From positions 974,920-1,038,919 of the forward strand of contig RPFO01000080.1 of assembly GCA_009746045.1 (NCBI GenBank): a stretch of DNA of 64,000 bases. The letters run 5' to 3'. Below are positions 10,990 through 20,182 of the stretch, piece after piece. The notes under the pieces are model-generated. The model was not told the origin of the DNA. It did no database searches and saw only the letters and a program-made list of their open reading frames with translations. Every line of letters begins with the position of its first letter. Position 1 is the first letter of the stretch. The stretch comes from Mesostigma viride. Lineage: Eukaryota; Streptophyta; Mesostigmatophyceae; Mesostigmatales; Mesostigmataceae. A program made the position numbers and the translations under genes.

Positions 10990-11097
10990 CTGGCCCTTGA
11001 AGTTGACCACCAGGTAGTCCTGTGTGAGATCCTTGATGGCACACTGCAGGCCTTCGTGCGCCAGCACCCAGGGCTCCCTGACGTTGATGCCGTGCAC
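10990..11097 (-). CDS. Candidate internal exon, unknown host gene
   Basis: Acceptor TTTCCCCGCAG (ending 11098) and donor GGCCAG|GTACAT (10990/10989) delimit exactly 36 codons, phase 0 to 0. The peptide (VHGINVREPWVLAHEG ... DYLVVNFKGQ) reads like a genuine protein segment. Family not recognised. Confidence 0.45.
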
Positions 11098-11359
11098 CTG
11101 CGGGGAAATGGCGCTAGATGTTGCACACAATGCGCATGCATGTGCGTGAGTCGCATGAGCAAAGAAAGAGAAGTGGTGCAATCGATCAAACAAAATGACA
11201 CAAACAGGAGGCGCGATTTACGATTTAGCATGATTTAGCGTGATTTAGCACGATGCAGCGCGATGTAGCACGAAATATTAAATGAAATCTAGAAGAGCAA
11301 GTGCAACTTGCATGATTGTATCAATGGTACTGGTTGAAGAAGCGGTAGTGGCGGTGGGC

Positions 11360-11580
11360 TGAGTGGGTGGGTGGGTGGGTGGGTGGGTGGGTGGGTGGGT
11401 GGGTGGGTGGGTGGGTGGGTGGGTGGGTGGGTGGGTGGGTGGGTGGGTGGGTGGGTGGGTGGGTGGGTGGGTGGGTGGGTGGGTGGGTGGGTGGGTGGGT
11501 GCGTGGGTGGGTGGGTAAGGTGGGGGTTGGTGTGGGTGGGTGGGTGGGTGGGTGGGCATGGGGGGGGGGGGGGGGGGGGG
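11360..11580. repeat. (GGGT)n microsatellite ending in a poly-G block
   Basis: Long GTGGGTGGGTGG run from about 11362 to 11515, a few interrupted units, then a G homopolymer near 11560-11581. The Gly/Trp or Pro/Thr/His repeat ORFs on the two strands are artefacts. Confidence 0.95.
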
Positions 11581-12139
11581 GCATGGGGGAGCGGCAGCAG
11601 TATGTGGCTCGCTCCTTGCATGGTCTGAACAAGGCTGAGGCTTGTACTGAGGATTCTGGACCCTTTGTAGCCCATGCCATTCTTCACTTCTTTGTTCTCT
11701 ACATTGCTGCCGTAGGCAGTAACTACAGTCATCCGCGTCTTAATTTGGGTTTGCTTGAGTTGGGTTTGCTTAAGGTGGGTTTCCTGAAGCTCGATTCACG
11801 CATTAAGTCGGGGCACCCACGGATCGGCGGCGGCCTACTAGAACTTAGTTCATATGTGTCCCGTAAGTTCCTCTTAGTACCCTTCGTTCAAGTTAGCACA
11901 ACAGACGTGCGGTCAGAAACGCCTCGAGTAGGATTCACTCCGTAAGCTGGGTTTACCCGATCATCCTGCAAACCCAAAGCGTGACTGACTGTAATATGTC
12001 GGCAGTACATAACTATGTGATACCGGACGCAGCACGCATGCACAAAAAAAGCATAGAACATACTTTGTTTTGCACAATGGCAGTAACCAGTATTAGCCCT
12101 GACAAAATTGCACGTATATACATGCATGGCTAGAGTTGC

Positions 12140-12290
12140 TTGCCACGGGTAAGTGGTTAACAAACTCGGCAGGTAGGCGCACATCGATTCCGTAGTTTGC
12201 GCCCGGCTGCATGGTCGCCCCCAGGGACCTGAGAAGCGCCACCCTGGCGTCCCTTAGAGATGCGTCGTATGGCTGCGTGACATCAGTTTC
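12140..12290 (-). CDS. Candidate exon, unknown host gene
   Basis: The minus frame here encodes TQPYDASLRDARVALLRSL and GANYGIDVRLPAEFVNHLP, with protein-like composition, in a stretch otherwise lacking ORFs. Exact splice borders are unclear. It could be an upstream exon of the minus-strand host gene(s) at 5-12 kb. Confidence 0.35.
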
Positions 12291-12314
12291 CAGGTGACAA
12301 GGGTCGGCAGGCAT

Positions 12315-14026
12315 GCAGGGGCAGCAAGGGTCAGACGGTTGAGTGCGAAGACTATCACCAGATCGATTCAGGAACGATGCATCGGTATTAGCAGAAATAG
12401 AATGTTAGCGGACAAAAGTAACAAGAGCGCAGAAGGTAAGAGCTTAGAGAGCGCGAAATTCAAAGGATATATTAAAGAAGTAAGCCTACTGTTTGCCTAA
12501 CAAAAAAAAAAATTAAAAACCGCATAAAATTATCTAATGAGCCAAAAATTCTGGTTAAGGCGGAGGATCGGTAAATACACCTGCCAGGCGGTTTTCCGTC
12601 TCACCATACCTAGCAGGATCCAATAAAGGTCGCGATAGCCCATTCGAAAGGCATCATAAAAAGGATCTAGACGCGTGTGTACGGCAAAAATTCGAGCAGT
12701 AATTTGGTTTGTAGGTAGTAACAAGTGACTTCTCCAAAAACAGCAAACATGGCCCAAAAAGGTACCTGCCAGAACTTTTTCTCAGATATCCTTGCATGAG
12801 CTTGTTGGGTCATTCCAAGCAATAGATGTTTCCTACCCAAACCCACATCAAACAGAGAAAATTCGCTAGCTTAGGGTGCCAAATCTGCTTTGGGTGGTAC
12901 TTGTGGGCCTAGAATCAAGAACTTGAGCCAGCCACCTCTAAGCATCGGGCTAAATGCATGGGCTAACTCTACATGTACCGTGTTTAAAGTGTTTTCAGCA
13001 AAAACCAGCCCTCCGAACAAAGTTTTGTGCGTATGCCAGGGTTGGCAAGTTGCAAAACCCATAAAAGTGGTGAAAATTTCACCCCCAAAACTGAACTTCA
13101 GCTAGCCACATCCAAAGACTTGTGTTTTGGAACACAATCCATTCTAGGGCAACATAACCCATGCATGGCAAAAGATCTCCAAAAAAGTCGTATGGGGTAC
13201 ACCTTTGTGTCTAAAGTGGGCTTTTTTTGCCAGAGCTTGCCAAGGAGCTAGCAAGGGCAGGAATATTCTGTTTGCGTGTAGTACTCGTGCTGCCCATTTG
13301 CGAGATGTTGTTTTTACTTTGCGCAATTTCGAGCTTCGAACGGATTTGCCTAGATACTGCAACAAGATGTACCAGGTCATTCACGACTTAAGTTGGGCTA
13401 TTCACCGATCCTCCGCCTTAAACGTCGAGAACTCACAGGGCAAATCGCGTGCGGTTTTTCCAATGGCCCGGACAGAGGGCAACTTCCGTGGACGCTGCAG
13501 AATATGCCACATTCCTGTCGCTTTTGCTCATTCCCCGGTGCGTCGAGATCACTGCAATCCTGGCAGGATGACCGAAAGTTGCCTATCCAGCATTTTCCCT
13601 GACACGTAGGGCTCAATTGCTCGTTCATCCAAGCTCGAAAAAGCGCAAGGCCGCGCCCATTCATCAAACGCATCGTAGTAGGGGCTGCGATACATTCAGC
13701 AGGATTGCAGCTGGAATCCAACTTCGTCGTCGCAACAGTTAACGGTATAGGTTGGTGCCCGCGTCGCCAGTAAATCCCGACGGGGGTACCAAAGGGGCCT
13801 AAAATAGCACGGCAGGCCAGAATGGCAACCGCAAACACTAGCAATTTGCCCCAGTACCGCAACCGGCCGCCACGCGCAGCTGCATACAGGCCATGCAAAT
13901 GAAAAATGACGCTTCGACGTCTCAGCATAATAAGGCGTATTACAAGCGCTAGCCCCAATTTCCCCAACAGTTCAACATCGCCTTGGGCATTAGTTTACCC
14001 CAATACTTAGGTTTATTAAATCCTTC
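12315..14026. other. No recognisable gene
   Basis: Several ORFs overlap (for example 13205-13609 plus and 13398-13967 minus) but none has a recognisable motif. A 17-bp segment near 12555-12571 (TAAGGCGGAGGATCGGT) recurs inverted near 13407-13423. Otherwise nothing stands out. Confidence 0.5.
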
Positions 14027-14039
14027 ATCACGAGCATGG

Positions 14040-15997
14040 TTTACGATCCCGGTACTCGGTCCCACAAACTTCCGGCCACGAGGTAGCCATGGCTGTCGGA
14101 GCTCATAACTTTCACGTTTGAGCACCGAATTTAGCCGTGAATATCACTATCGCTTCGTCTTTCTAAGACGCACATGCTGATATAATTTTCCGAATCTAAA
14201 ACGCAATATATGGCGCACAAACGCGCCTCGACGCAACGCAGCCTGGCGGCTGCGCTCGGCAATGAAAATTCTGCAGCTCAGGCTGCAGCTTCGCCTTCAG
14301 GTCCGGCAGGCGGCGATGACACTAGTCGTGCACTGGTGGTCGTCCAGCAACCCCCCGGGCTTAACGCCTCGCCATCTGCATCGCCTGACCCCAAGCGCAC
14401 CCGCCCAGCCGACGACACAGGAGGGTCTTCACGCCCAGAACCGAGCTTTCGGCCCCGGCCTTTCAAGGTCGCAGATTACGACTGGGCCACCATTTCTCCG
14501 ACCGATGCTCTGCGCTGCATCTTCTTCGGGGATTACGCTTCGCTTTACGACCTGTGCCTCCATTTCCACTCCATCAATCGCCTCCTCGCCCCGGACGGCA
14601 GCCGCTGGGCCAACATCTACGGGCTGTCCGGCTGCGTCCGCCCCCATCTCCAGCACGCCATCCTCAACTCCCTTCTCCAGCGCTCTGACGGCGAGATCTG
14701 GGCTCCACCCCTTTCCGTCCCCACCCTCCGCTCCATCCTCACGGAAGCCTTTCAGCAGCACGTGACCCCCCTTGCTGCCGACATAGCAGCAATCGGCGGC
14801 ACGCTGACTGCTGAACTTCCTCACATTTCCACCGCCGCCGCCTCCACCTCCACGGCCATTTCCGCCTCCACTGCCGACATCAAAGCCCAGCTCCTCGACC
14901 TCGACCAACGCCTTCAAGCCACCGCCAACGCCCTTGAGAGCTTGCATGACACCGCCGGCCTCACCGCCCAGGCGGTGAAGGACATCGCCGCCCAGCCGGC
15001 GCCTGCTGGCTCGGCCGGCGATGCTCCCTCCACCTGGGCGGACTTGCTTAAGCAGCACACCACCTCCACCACCTCCACCATCTCGGCACAACTCAAGCAA
15101 CAAGCCCTCGACCTTCGCGAGGAAGCCGACATCGCCCGGCGCAGCCACAATGTCATCGTCAAGCACTTCGACCAGCAGGCAGGTGAGACCTCCACGAGCC
15201 TTCTTGAGGCATTTAAGCGCGCCATTCTTGCCCCCATGTTACTCACTGGTGAGCTGGACATGTCGGCTGTCCGCCTCCCCCGCGCGCGGGGGAAGGCTGG
15301 CCCGGCCCCCGTGCTCCTCACCTTTAAGTACATGGCGGACAAGCTGGCGTTCCTTAAATGCCGCAAGAAGCTCTCGGAGACTCGCTTCACGCTGGACGAC
15401 GACTTGACCCTGGCCCAGCAACAACGGCGACGCGAGCTATGGCCGGCCTACCTTCAGCTCCGGCAGAGCGCAAGGGGGAAGCCGGTATACTGGAGGGGGG
15501 CGGTCATCCACGTTGACCACAAGCCCTGGCAGCCCCCTCCTGCCACCTCAGACTAGGAATATATATACCAGTAGTGTAGATTAGTAAGGCTTAGCCTAGC
15601 ATGTGGCCCACGCGCATGTGCGCCCATAATGGCCCCCATGGATGATGCCTTCAACATTTAGCCATGCTTTGTCTATAATGGGACCCCCATGGATGTTGCA
15701 TTAAGAACTTAGCCATGCTATGCCATGCAGAGAGATGCTCTCTGTCGAGAAGCCATGCCCTAGCCCTTGCATAGCCATGATGATCTTCCTCCCCCGTGCC
15801 AGGATCCCCTTAGCTGGGTTGAACCTGAGACAGCATGGTGGTGCCGGTGCCCTTGCGGCACCTAGAGCAAGTGTTGCTTACATTCCCACCCTTGCATGAA
15901 GTAGCCTAGGATGTATTTAAAGCCATATGCCCCTTCTCAGGGATATGTGCTACATTGACTCCCAACGGAGTGATGTTGATAATTAATTAATTAATTA
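14040..15997 (+). mobile_element. Complete ORF1-only non-LTR retroelement with target-site duplication
   Basis: The 1958-bp insertion is flanked by a perfect 13-bp target duplication, ATCACGAGCATGG, at 14027-14039 and 15998-16010. It has a 170-bp 5' leader, one 448-codon ORF, and a 3' UTR ending in (TTAA)n (about 15978-15997). There is no endonuclease or reverse transcriptase ORF and no room for one. The intact flanks show this is a full insertion, not a truncated LINE. This is the organisation of a 'half-LINE' that depends on another element's RT. Confidence 0.85.
14210..15556 (+). CDS. Retrotransposon ORF1-like RNA-binding protein
   Basis: 448 aa. The N-terminal 90 residues are Ala/Pro/Ser-rich and probably disordered. 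A middle section (about 190-265) rich in Ala, Thr, Leu and Gln in heptad-like spacing suggests a coiled coil. The C-terminal third (about 315-440) contains NVIVKHFDQQ and then FTLDDDLTLAQQQRRRELWP followed by a short basic/aromatic end. The last pattern (D-D-L-T-x-A-x4-RREL) is common in ORF1 proteins of algal and other LINEs, where it follows an RRM-like fold that coats element RNA. The frame is intact, so the copy may be young. Confidence 0.7.
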   Translation: MAHKRASTQRSLAAALGNENSAAQAAASPSGPAGGDDTSRALVVVQQPPGLNASPSASPDPKRTRPADDTGGSSRPEPSFRPRPFKVADYDWATISPTDALRCIFFGDYASLYDLCLHFHSINRLLAPDGSRWANIYGLSGCVRPHLQHAILNSLLQRSDGEIWAPPLSVPTLRSILTEAFQQHVTPLAADIAAIGGTLTAELPHISTAAASTSTAISASTADIKAQLLDLDQRLQATANALESLHDTAGLTAQAVKDIAAQPAPAGSAGDAPSTWADLLKQHTTSTTSTISAQLKQQALDLREEADIARRSHNVIVKHFDQQAGETSTSLLEAFKRAILAPMLLTGELDMSAVRLPRARGKAGPAPVLLTFKYMADKLAFLKCRKKLSETRFTLDDDLTLAQQQRRRELWPAYLQLRQSARGKPVYWRGAVIHVDHKPWQPPPATSD

Positions 15998-16010
15998 ATC
16001 ACGAGCATGG

Positions 16011-17700
16011 CCTGGGGCCGCTGTGAGCACGTTGACTATTCGTGCGTGGTTCGTGATTACTGATTACACCGTCCGCATTGGAAGTTCTAACTAAATAATT
16101 AGCTTCTGGAAAATGTTCTGGCTGAAAACCATAAAAAAAACAAAAGAAAATTAATTAATTAACTCCGGGGGCTGAGGACTGGACTCAACAAACAAACAAG
16201 CAAAATTAATTAATTAACTCATGTGGGCTCTGGGTATCACTGACCTCCACTGACTCTAGCCTACAGTACTGTATGGCCGCCGAAGGGGGGCCGCCGGGCC
16301 GGATTGCCGGCCGAATTGGGGGCGGCGTGTACGATATCTACCAAACAAACAAAAGAAATTTATTAATTAAACAAGCTTAAGGGGGGGGGGATGCTTCGCA
16401 TCCCCCCCAAAAGAAGGCGCAAAGCCGACCGTAACTCTAGTAGTCGAGTTTCGATCCGTCCGCCGACACATGGCAACTCGATTCAAGTCAACTGAAGCTT
16501 ATGAAGGGGGCTGAAAAAAGGAAAAAGTCGGGAGACAAATAACGACACGCTGTGTGGGCCTGTAACACCGCAGTCCGTCCGCCCTTCCCAGTTCCCACCC
16601 ACCCGTAGGCCATTTGCCGCCTCAGTGAGACGCCCCGCCCCAGGCGAGGTCGCACCCCCCCCCCCCTCAGCAACTGAAGCCGATGGTCTTTACATGTATT
16701 GAGGTCGCAATGAGGCCCCCCACCCTCCTGAGCGAGTCGACGCCAGAGTCTGCGGGATCCCCCCACTCACCCACCCGGAGGTTCCCCCCCCCCTCCCCCT
16801 CCGTCAGCCATGATACGCCCCCCGCCCGGCCGACCGGCCCAGGAAAAGTACGAAGATCCGCCACAGGATGCCTCCCCGCTTGAGTGAGACGGCGAGGTCG
16901 CAAGGCCCCCGCCCTTCTCAGCGAGACGCCAGAGTCTGCGGGATCCCCCGCCTACCCCGCCCACCCACCCACCCGGAGGTCGGTACCCCCCCCCCCCCCG
17001 CCCTCCCCCTCAGCCCGGCCGGCCGGCATGATGCGCCCCCGCCCCCCGCGAAAAGGCGTGGCGCGAAGGACAGGCGTCGACCACGAGGACCCTGAAAAAG
17101 ACCGGAAAAGTATGAAGATCCGCCACAGGATGCCTCCCCGCCTGAGTGAGACGGCGAGGTCGCAAGGCCCCGCGCCCCCCACACGCCACCCGGAGGTTCC
17201 CCGCCTCCCCCCCCCAGGACACTAAGACGGTCCGCCCCGGCCGGGCAAGGTCGCAGGGCCCCCGCCCTCCTCAGCGAGCAAGACGCCAGAGTCTGCGGGA
17301 TCCCCGCCCCCACCGCCCCCCACCCACCCGGAGTTCCTCCCCCCCCCCCCCCCCCCCCCCTCCCCCCCCCCCCCCCCCCCCCCCCCGCCCCCCCCCCCCC
17401 CGCCCCCCCCGCCCCCCCCACCCGGAGTTCCTCCCCCCCCCCGCCCCCCCTCCATCCGGAGTTCCCCCCCCCCCCCCGCCCCCCCCCCCCTCCCCCCCCC
17501 GCCCCGCCCACCCACCCGGAGTTCCTCCCCCCCCCCCGCGAAAAGGCGAAAACCGTCGCAAGCTCGCTCGAGTCGCTAACCGACGTCAACAATAATGTCG
17601 CGAGACGACTTGAAAGCCATAAAGATGCGAGCGAGTGAACGCGGCGCGAACTGAGGACAGGGGTCGACGACGGACGAGGAGCGAAAACTACGGAGATCCG
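16011..17700. repeat. Degenerate repeat field rich in poly-C/poly-G
   Basis: No gene. Copies of a GC-rich unit (GAAGATCCGCCACAGGATGCC then GAGTGAGACGGCGAGGTCGC) recur near 16850, 17110 and 16650 in changing forms, with long C runs at about 16770-17060 and 17337-17540. A G block lies at 16381-16390. Several TTAATTAATTAA stretches (16149, 16204) may be old retroelement tails. Confidence 0.75.
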
Positions 17701-17704
17701 CCAC

Positions 17705-17763
17705 ATATATCAAAGAGACAACATATATAGCCTCTTTGATATATAGTTGTCTCTTTGATATAT
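17705..17763. repeat. Inverted repeat, 18-bp arms
   Basis: Arms ATATATCAAAGAGACAAC (17705-17722) and its exact complement (17746-17763) flank a 23-bp loop that itself contains CTCTTTGATATATA. The segment ATCAAAGAGACAAC also occurs in the LINE at about 21248. Could form a hairpin in DNA or RNA; role unknown. Confidence 0.9.
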
Positions 17764-17770
17764 AGCCTTG

Positions 17771-17965
17771 CCGAATGCTATTGGAGATACGGCGTCTTCG
17801 GTCCAACCACGCACGGTAGCCTGTACGATCTCCAAATTCCGTCGACTTGCGCCCAACGGGAAAAGGCGAAAAGGACACCCGTCGATCACGAGGACCCCTG
17901 AAAATATGTACGGAAAGTTACGGCATACGGGCCACAGGATGCCCGATGGTCTTTACATGCAGGGC
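17771..17965 (+). repeat. Host repeat monomer, copy 1
   Basis: Shares near-identical blocks (TGTACGATCTCCAAATTCCG, GGCGAAAAGGACACCCGTCG, CACAGGATGCCCGATGGT) in the same order with 19028-19200. Older, more diverged copies occur near 16660-16700 and 17050-17130. This is a dispersed or tandem non-coding host repeat. Confidence 0.8.
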
Positions 17966-18328
17966 TTGACGGCTTTCGTCCGATGGTTTTTAATATAGTT
18001 GGATACAGTCGGTTGCAAAATCCCAATTAGCAACTTTCGACGACTTAGAAACTTTGGTCAGTTTCAAACCTAACGTCTATTGGTCCCTTTTACTGAAGCA
18101 CCTGCATGGATTTCCGGGTAAATGGGTATTTTTATTAACCAATAGGAATATCATTAGGTTAAGAGGTACCACGTATCGACCAGCTGAGGGTCACGTAGTA
18201 GTGTGATAGGTGAAAGGCACCTCAGTGCATGGATTCAAGACGGAGAATTTTAACAGCAACAAAAAGTTTAAGTATCTTCGCCCGTCAGTCTTTGGACCGT
18301 CACTTCAGTAGACGACGCAGTTTGGATG

Positions 18329-18360
18329 TACCAACCTACGACGATCGTCGTAGGTTGGTA
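18329..18360. repeat. Perfect 32-bp palindrome
   Basis: TACCAACCTACGACGA followed directly by its exact reverse complement, with no loop. Such a perfect palindrome can extrude as a cruciform or bind a dimeric protein. No neighbouring gene explains it. Confidence 0.95.
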
Positions 18361-18656
18361 TATGGGCAGCCGCCACGTGCAGGGGAATAACTTCTGGCGA
18401 ACCTGTCCGGCCGCTAACGCAGTTTCGTCATTCCGACAGGTAGAAAGTCGAAACGGGTGGAAAGTCGAACCCGGCGATAGCAACGGCGAAAAGACGAAAG
18501 CCGTCAAGCCGACCGTCACTCTAGTAGGCGACCCAGTTTCGATGAGTCGACAGGTGGCAAGTCGCAAAAGTTCGACCAACTACGCGCCAGTCAAGCTCGA
18601 TCGACTCGCTAACGTCAAAATGTCGCGAGACGACTTTAAAGCCATTAAAGATGCCC

Positions 18657-18962
18657 ATTAAAGATACCAGCCATAGCCTTAGCCTAGTTCTAGTACAGCC
18701 ATGCTACGCCCTGGCTATGTTCAGATTACTTGCCCACGCTCCTTGCTATGCTCACATGGGTCTTATTGCACCCACAGTTTGCCGGATCGTTAGCCTGTCC
18801 TTTTAGCTAGCCGCGCCCGATTGCAGCTGTGGCATGCCTTTGGCATGAAGGAGACTGGGGGTCTCTGCCCTTTCTCCTGTAGTGCACACACAGGGATTAA
18901 AAGCACTTCGGTGCTCCGTGACTCCCCAACGGGAGCACGAGTTTAATTAATTAATTAATTAA
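18657..18962 (+). mobile_element. Short retroelement insertion with TTAA tail and target duplication
   Basis: A 306-bp non-coding insertion is bracketed by a 12-bp duplication TTAAAGATGCCC (18645-18656 and 18963-18974). Its 3' end (TCCGTGACTCCCCAACGGGA, then GCACGAG and TTAA repeats) matches the 3' end of the LINE remnant at 3162-3353. It is a SINE or a severely truncated LINE mobilised by the same machinery. Confidence 0.85.
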
Positions 18963-19027
18963 TTAAAGATGCCCGCGAGTGAACGCCAATAGCGTCTCAC
19001 TGAACAAACGCCTTTCGTCCTCCGCTC

Positions 19028-19205
19028 AAGATACGCCGTCTTCGATCCAGCCACGCACGGAAGCCTGTACGATCTCCAAATTCCGACGACTTGTGCCCAA
19101 CGGTAAAAGGCGAAAAGGACACCCGTCGATCACGAGTTATCCACTGAAATGTACGGAAAGTTACGGCGTACGGACCACAGGATGCCCGATGGTTTTTAAT
19201 ATAGT
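19028..19205 (+). repeat. Host repeat monomer, copy 2
   Basis: Second copy of the unit at 17771-17965, about 1.26 kb downstream, with scattered substitutions. The two copies bracket the 18657-18962 insertion, so the original arrangement was a near-tandem pair. Confidence 0.8.
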
Positions 19206-19919
19206 TGATAAGTACCCATGTGCCTTGAACGGCTGTAGGACAAACAAACAAACAAAAGGTTTTAATTAAATAATAAAAACCCGGGACTCTGACTGGCTCC
19301 CCAACAAACAATCCAGGGTTATTCGTAATGCAAATACGGCAAAAATTGACCCATAATATGTAACGAACTTCCAATGCGGACGGTGTAGTTCGTAAACGTC
19401 ACGCGGTAACGTAAAGGAGTGGTAGAATTAGGCCTTCAATAGCAGCCCACCCCCTGGGATGAGGCGTCAAGACAACTTTTAAGAACTGACAATTCACAAT
19501 AATTATGTGGGATGTCATGATTTATACCATGATTTTACCCCGACTAGGTTGTCCCCAGTTTACAAATTAACAAAATTAACAAATTAACGCCGGCGGACTA
19601 CCTGCGGACTGCTCGACGCGGAGTCGCCGGGCTACAAGTTCCGTACTTTACCAAACTCAGGCTTAGAGGCCGCCGCACCAATTTTTACTTCTTTCCGTCA
19701 CATGGCTTGCGTTGGGTTCATCGACGAGCATCGACGCTCATCGACGGTGCAATCTGACGGCGGAGAATAAGTTCGCCACAGCATAGCGCGACGCAAGGGC
19801 TAAGATCCGACAACGTGACATGCAAAGCTTTATACCGCATCGCTAACCGGAAATTCCGTCCAACACAGTCGTACAGTACTGCCAGTCGACCGCACCTCTG
19901 CCTCTTAACCGTCGAATGC

Positions 19920-20092
19920 GCAATCCATCTAGAAAGTAGAAACGTCCCCGCGACACTTCCGCGATTTCAGTACTTTCCGTCACCCTTGACAGTTTTCGTA
20001 CAATACTACAAATTTACGCCAATAGAAACTCGCCTCCATACATATATCTCGATAGAGGCGTGCGTCTTATTTAATTTCCGGTGAAATGGGTG
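19920..20092 (+). repeat. Host direct repeat flanking the LINE, left copy
   Basis: Shares long blocks with 27270-27413: GCAATC-ATCTAGAAAGTA, TTTCAGTAC, GTCACCCTTGACAGTT, GTACAATACTACAAATT, CAATAGAAACTCGCCTCCA and TCTTATTTAATTTC. The copies lie on both sides of the LINE. Non-coding. Confidence 0.8.
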
Positions 20093-20182
20093 TTAGTTTA
20101 TTTCCATATAACAGTTAAGGTGACCCAGGTATGCCAAAAATAGCCTGAAATGCCTAGTTTTGCCTAAATTGGGGTGCCCGCA

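Noticed and set aside
10362-11945. Tyr/Leu-rich, Pro/Thr/His-rich and Gly/Trp-rich ORFs
   Set aside because: Products of the GATAGGTAA and GGGT microsatellites.
14429-15166. 245-codon minus-strand ORF opposite the ORF1-like gene
   Set aside because: Antisense shadow of a GC-rich coding region; Gly-rich and without motifs, while the plus frame has family motifs and target-duplication context.
16918-17706. Gly-rich ORFs
   Set aside because: Caused by long poly-C/poly-G tracts in the degenerate repeat field.
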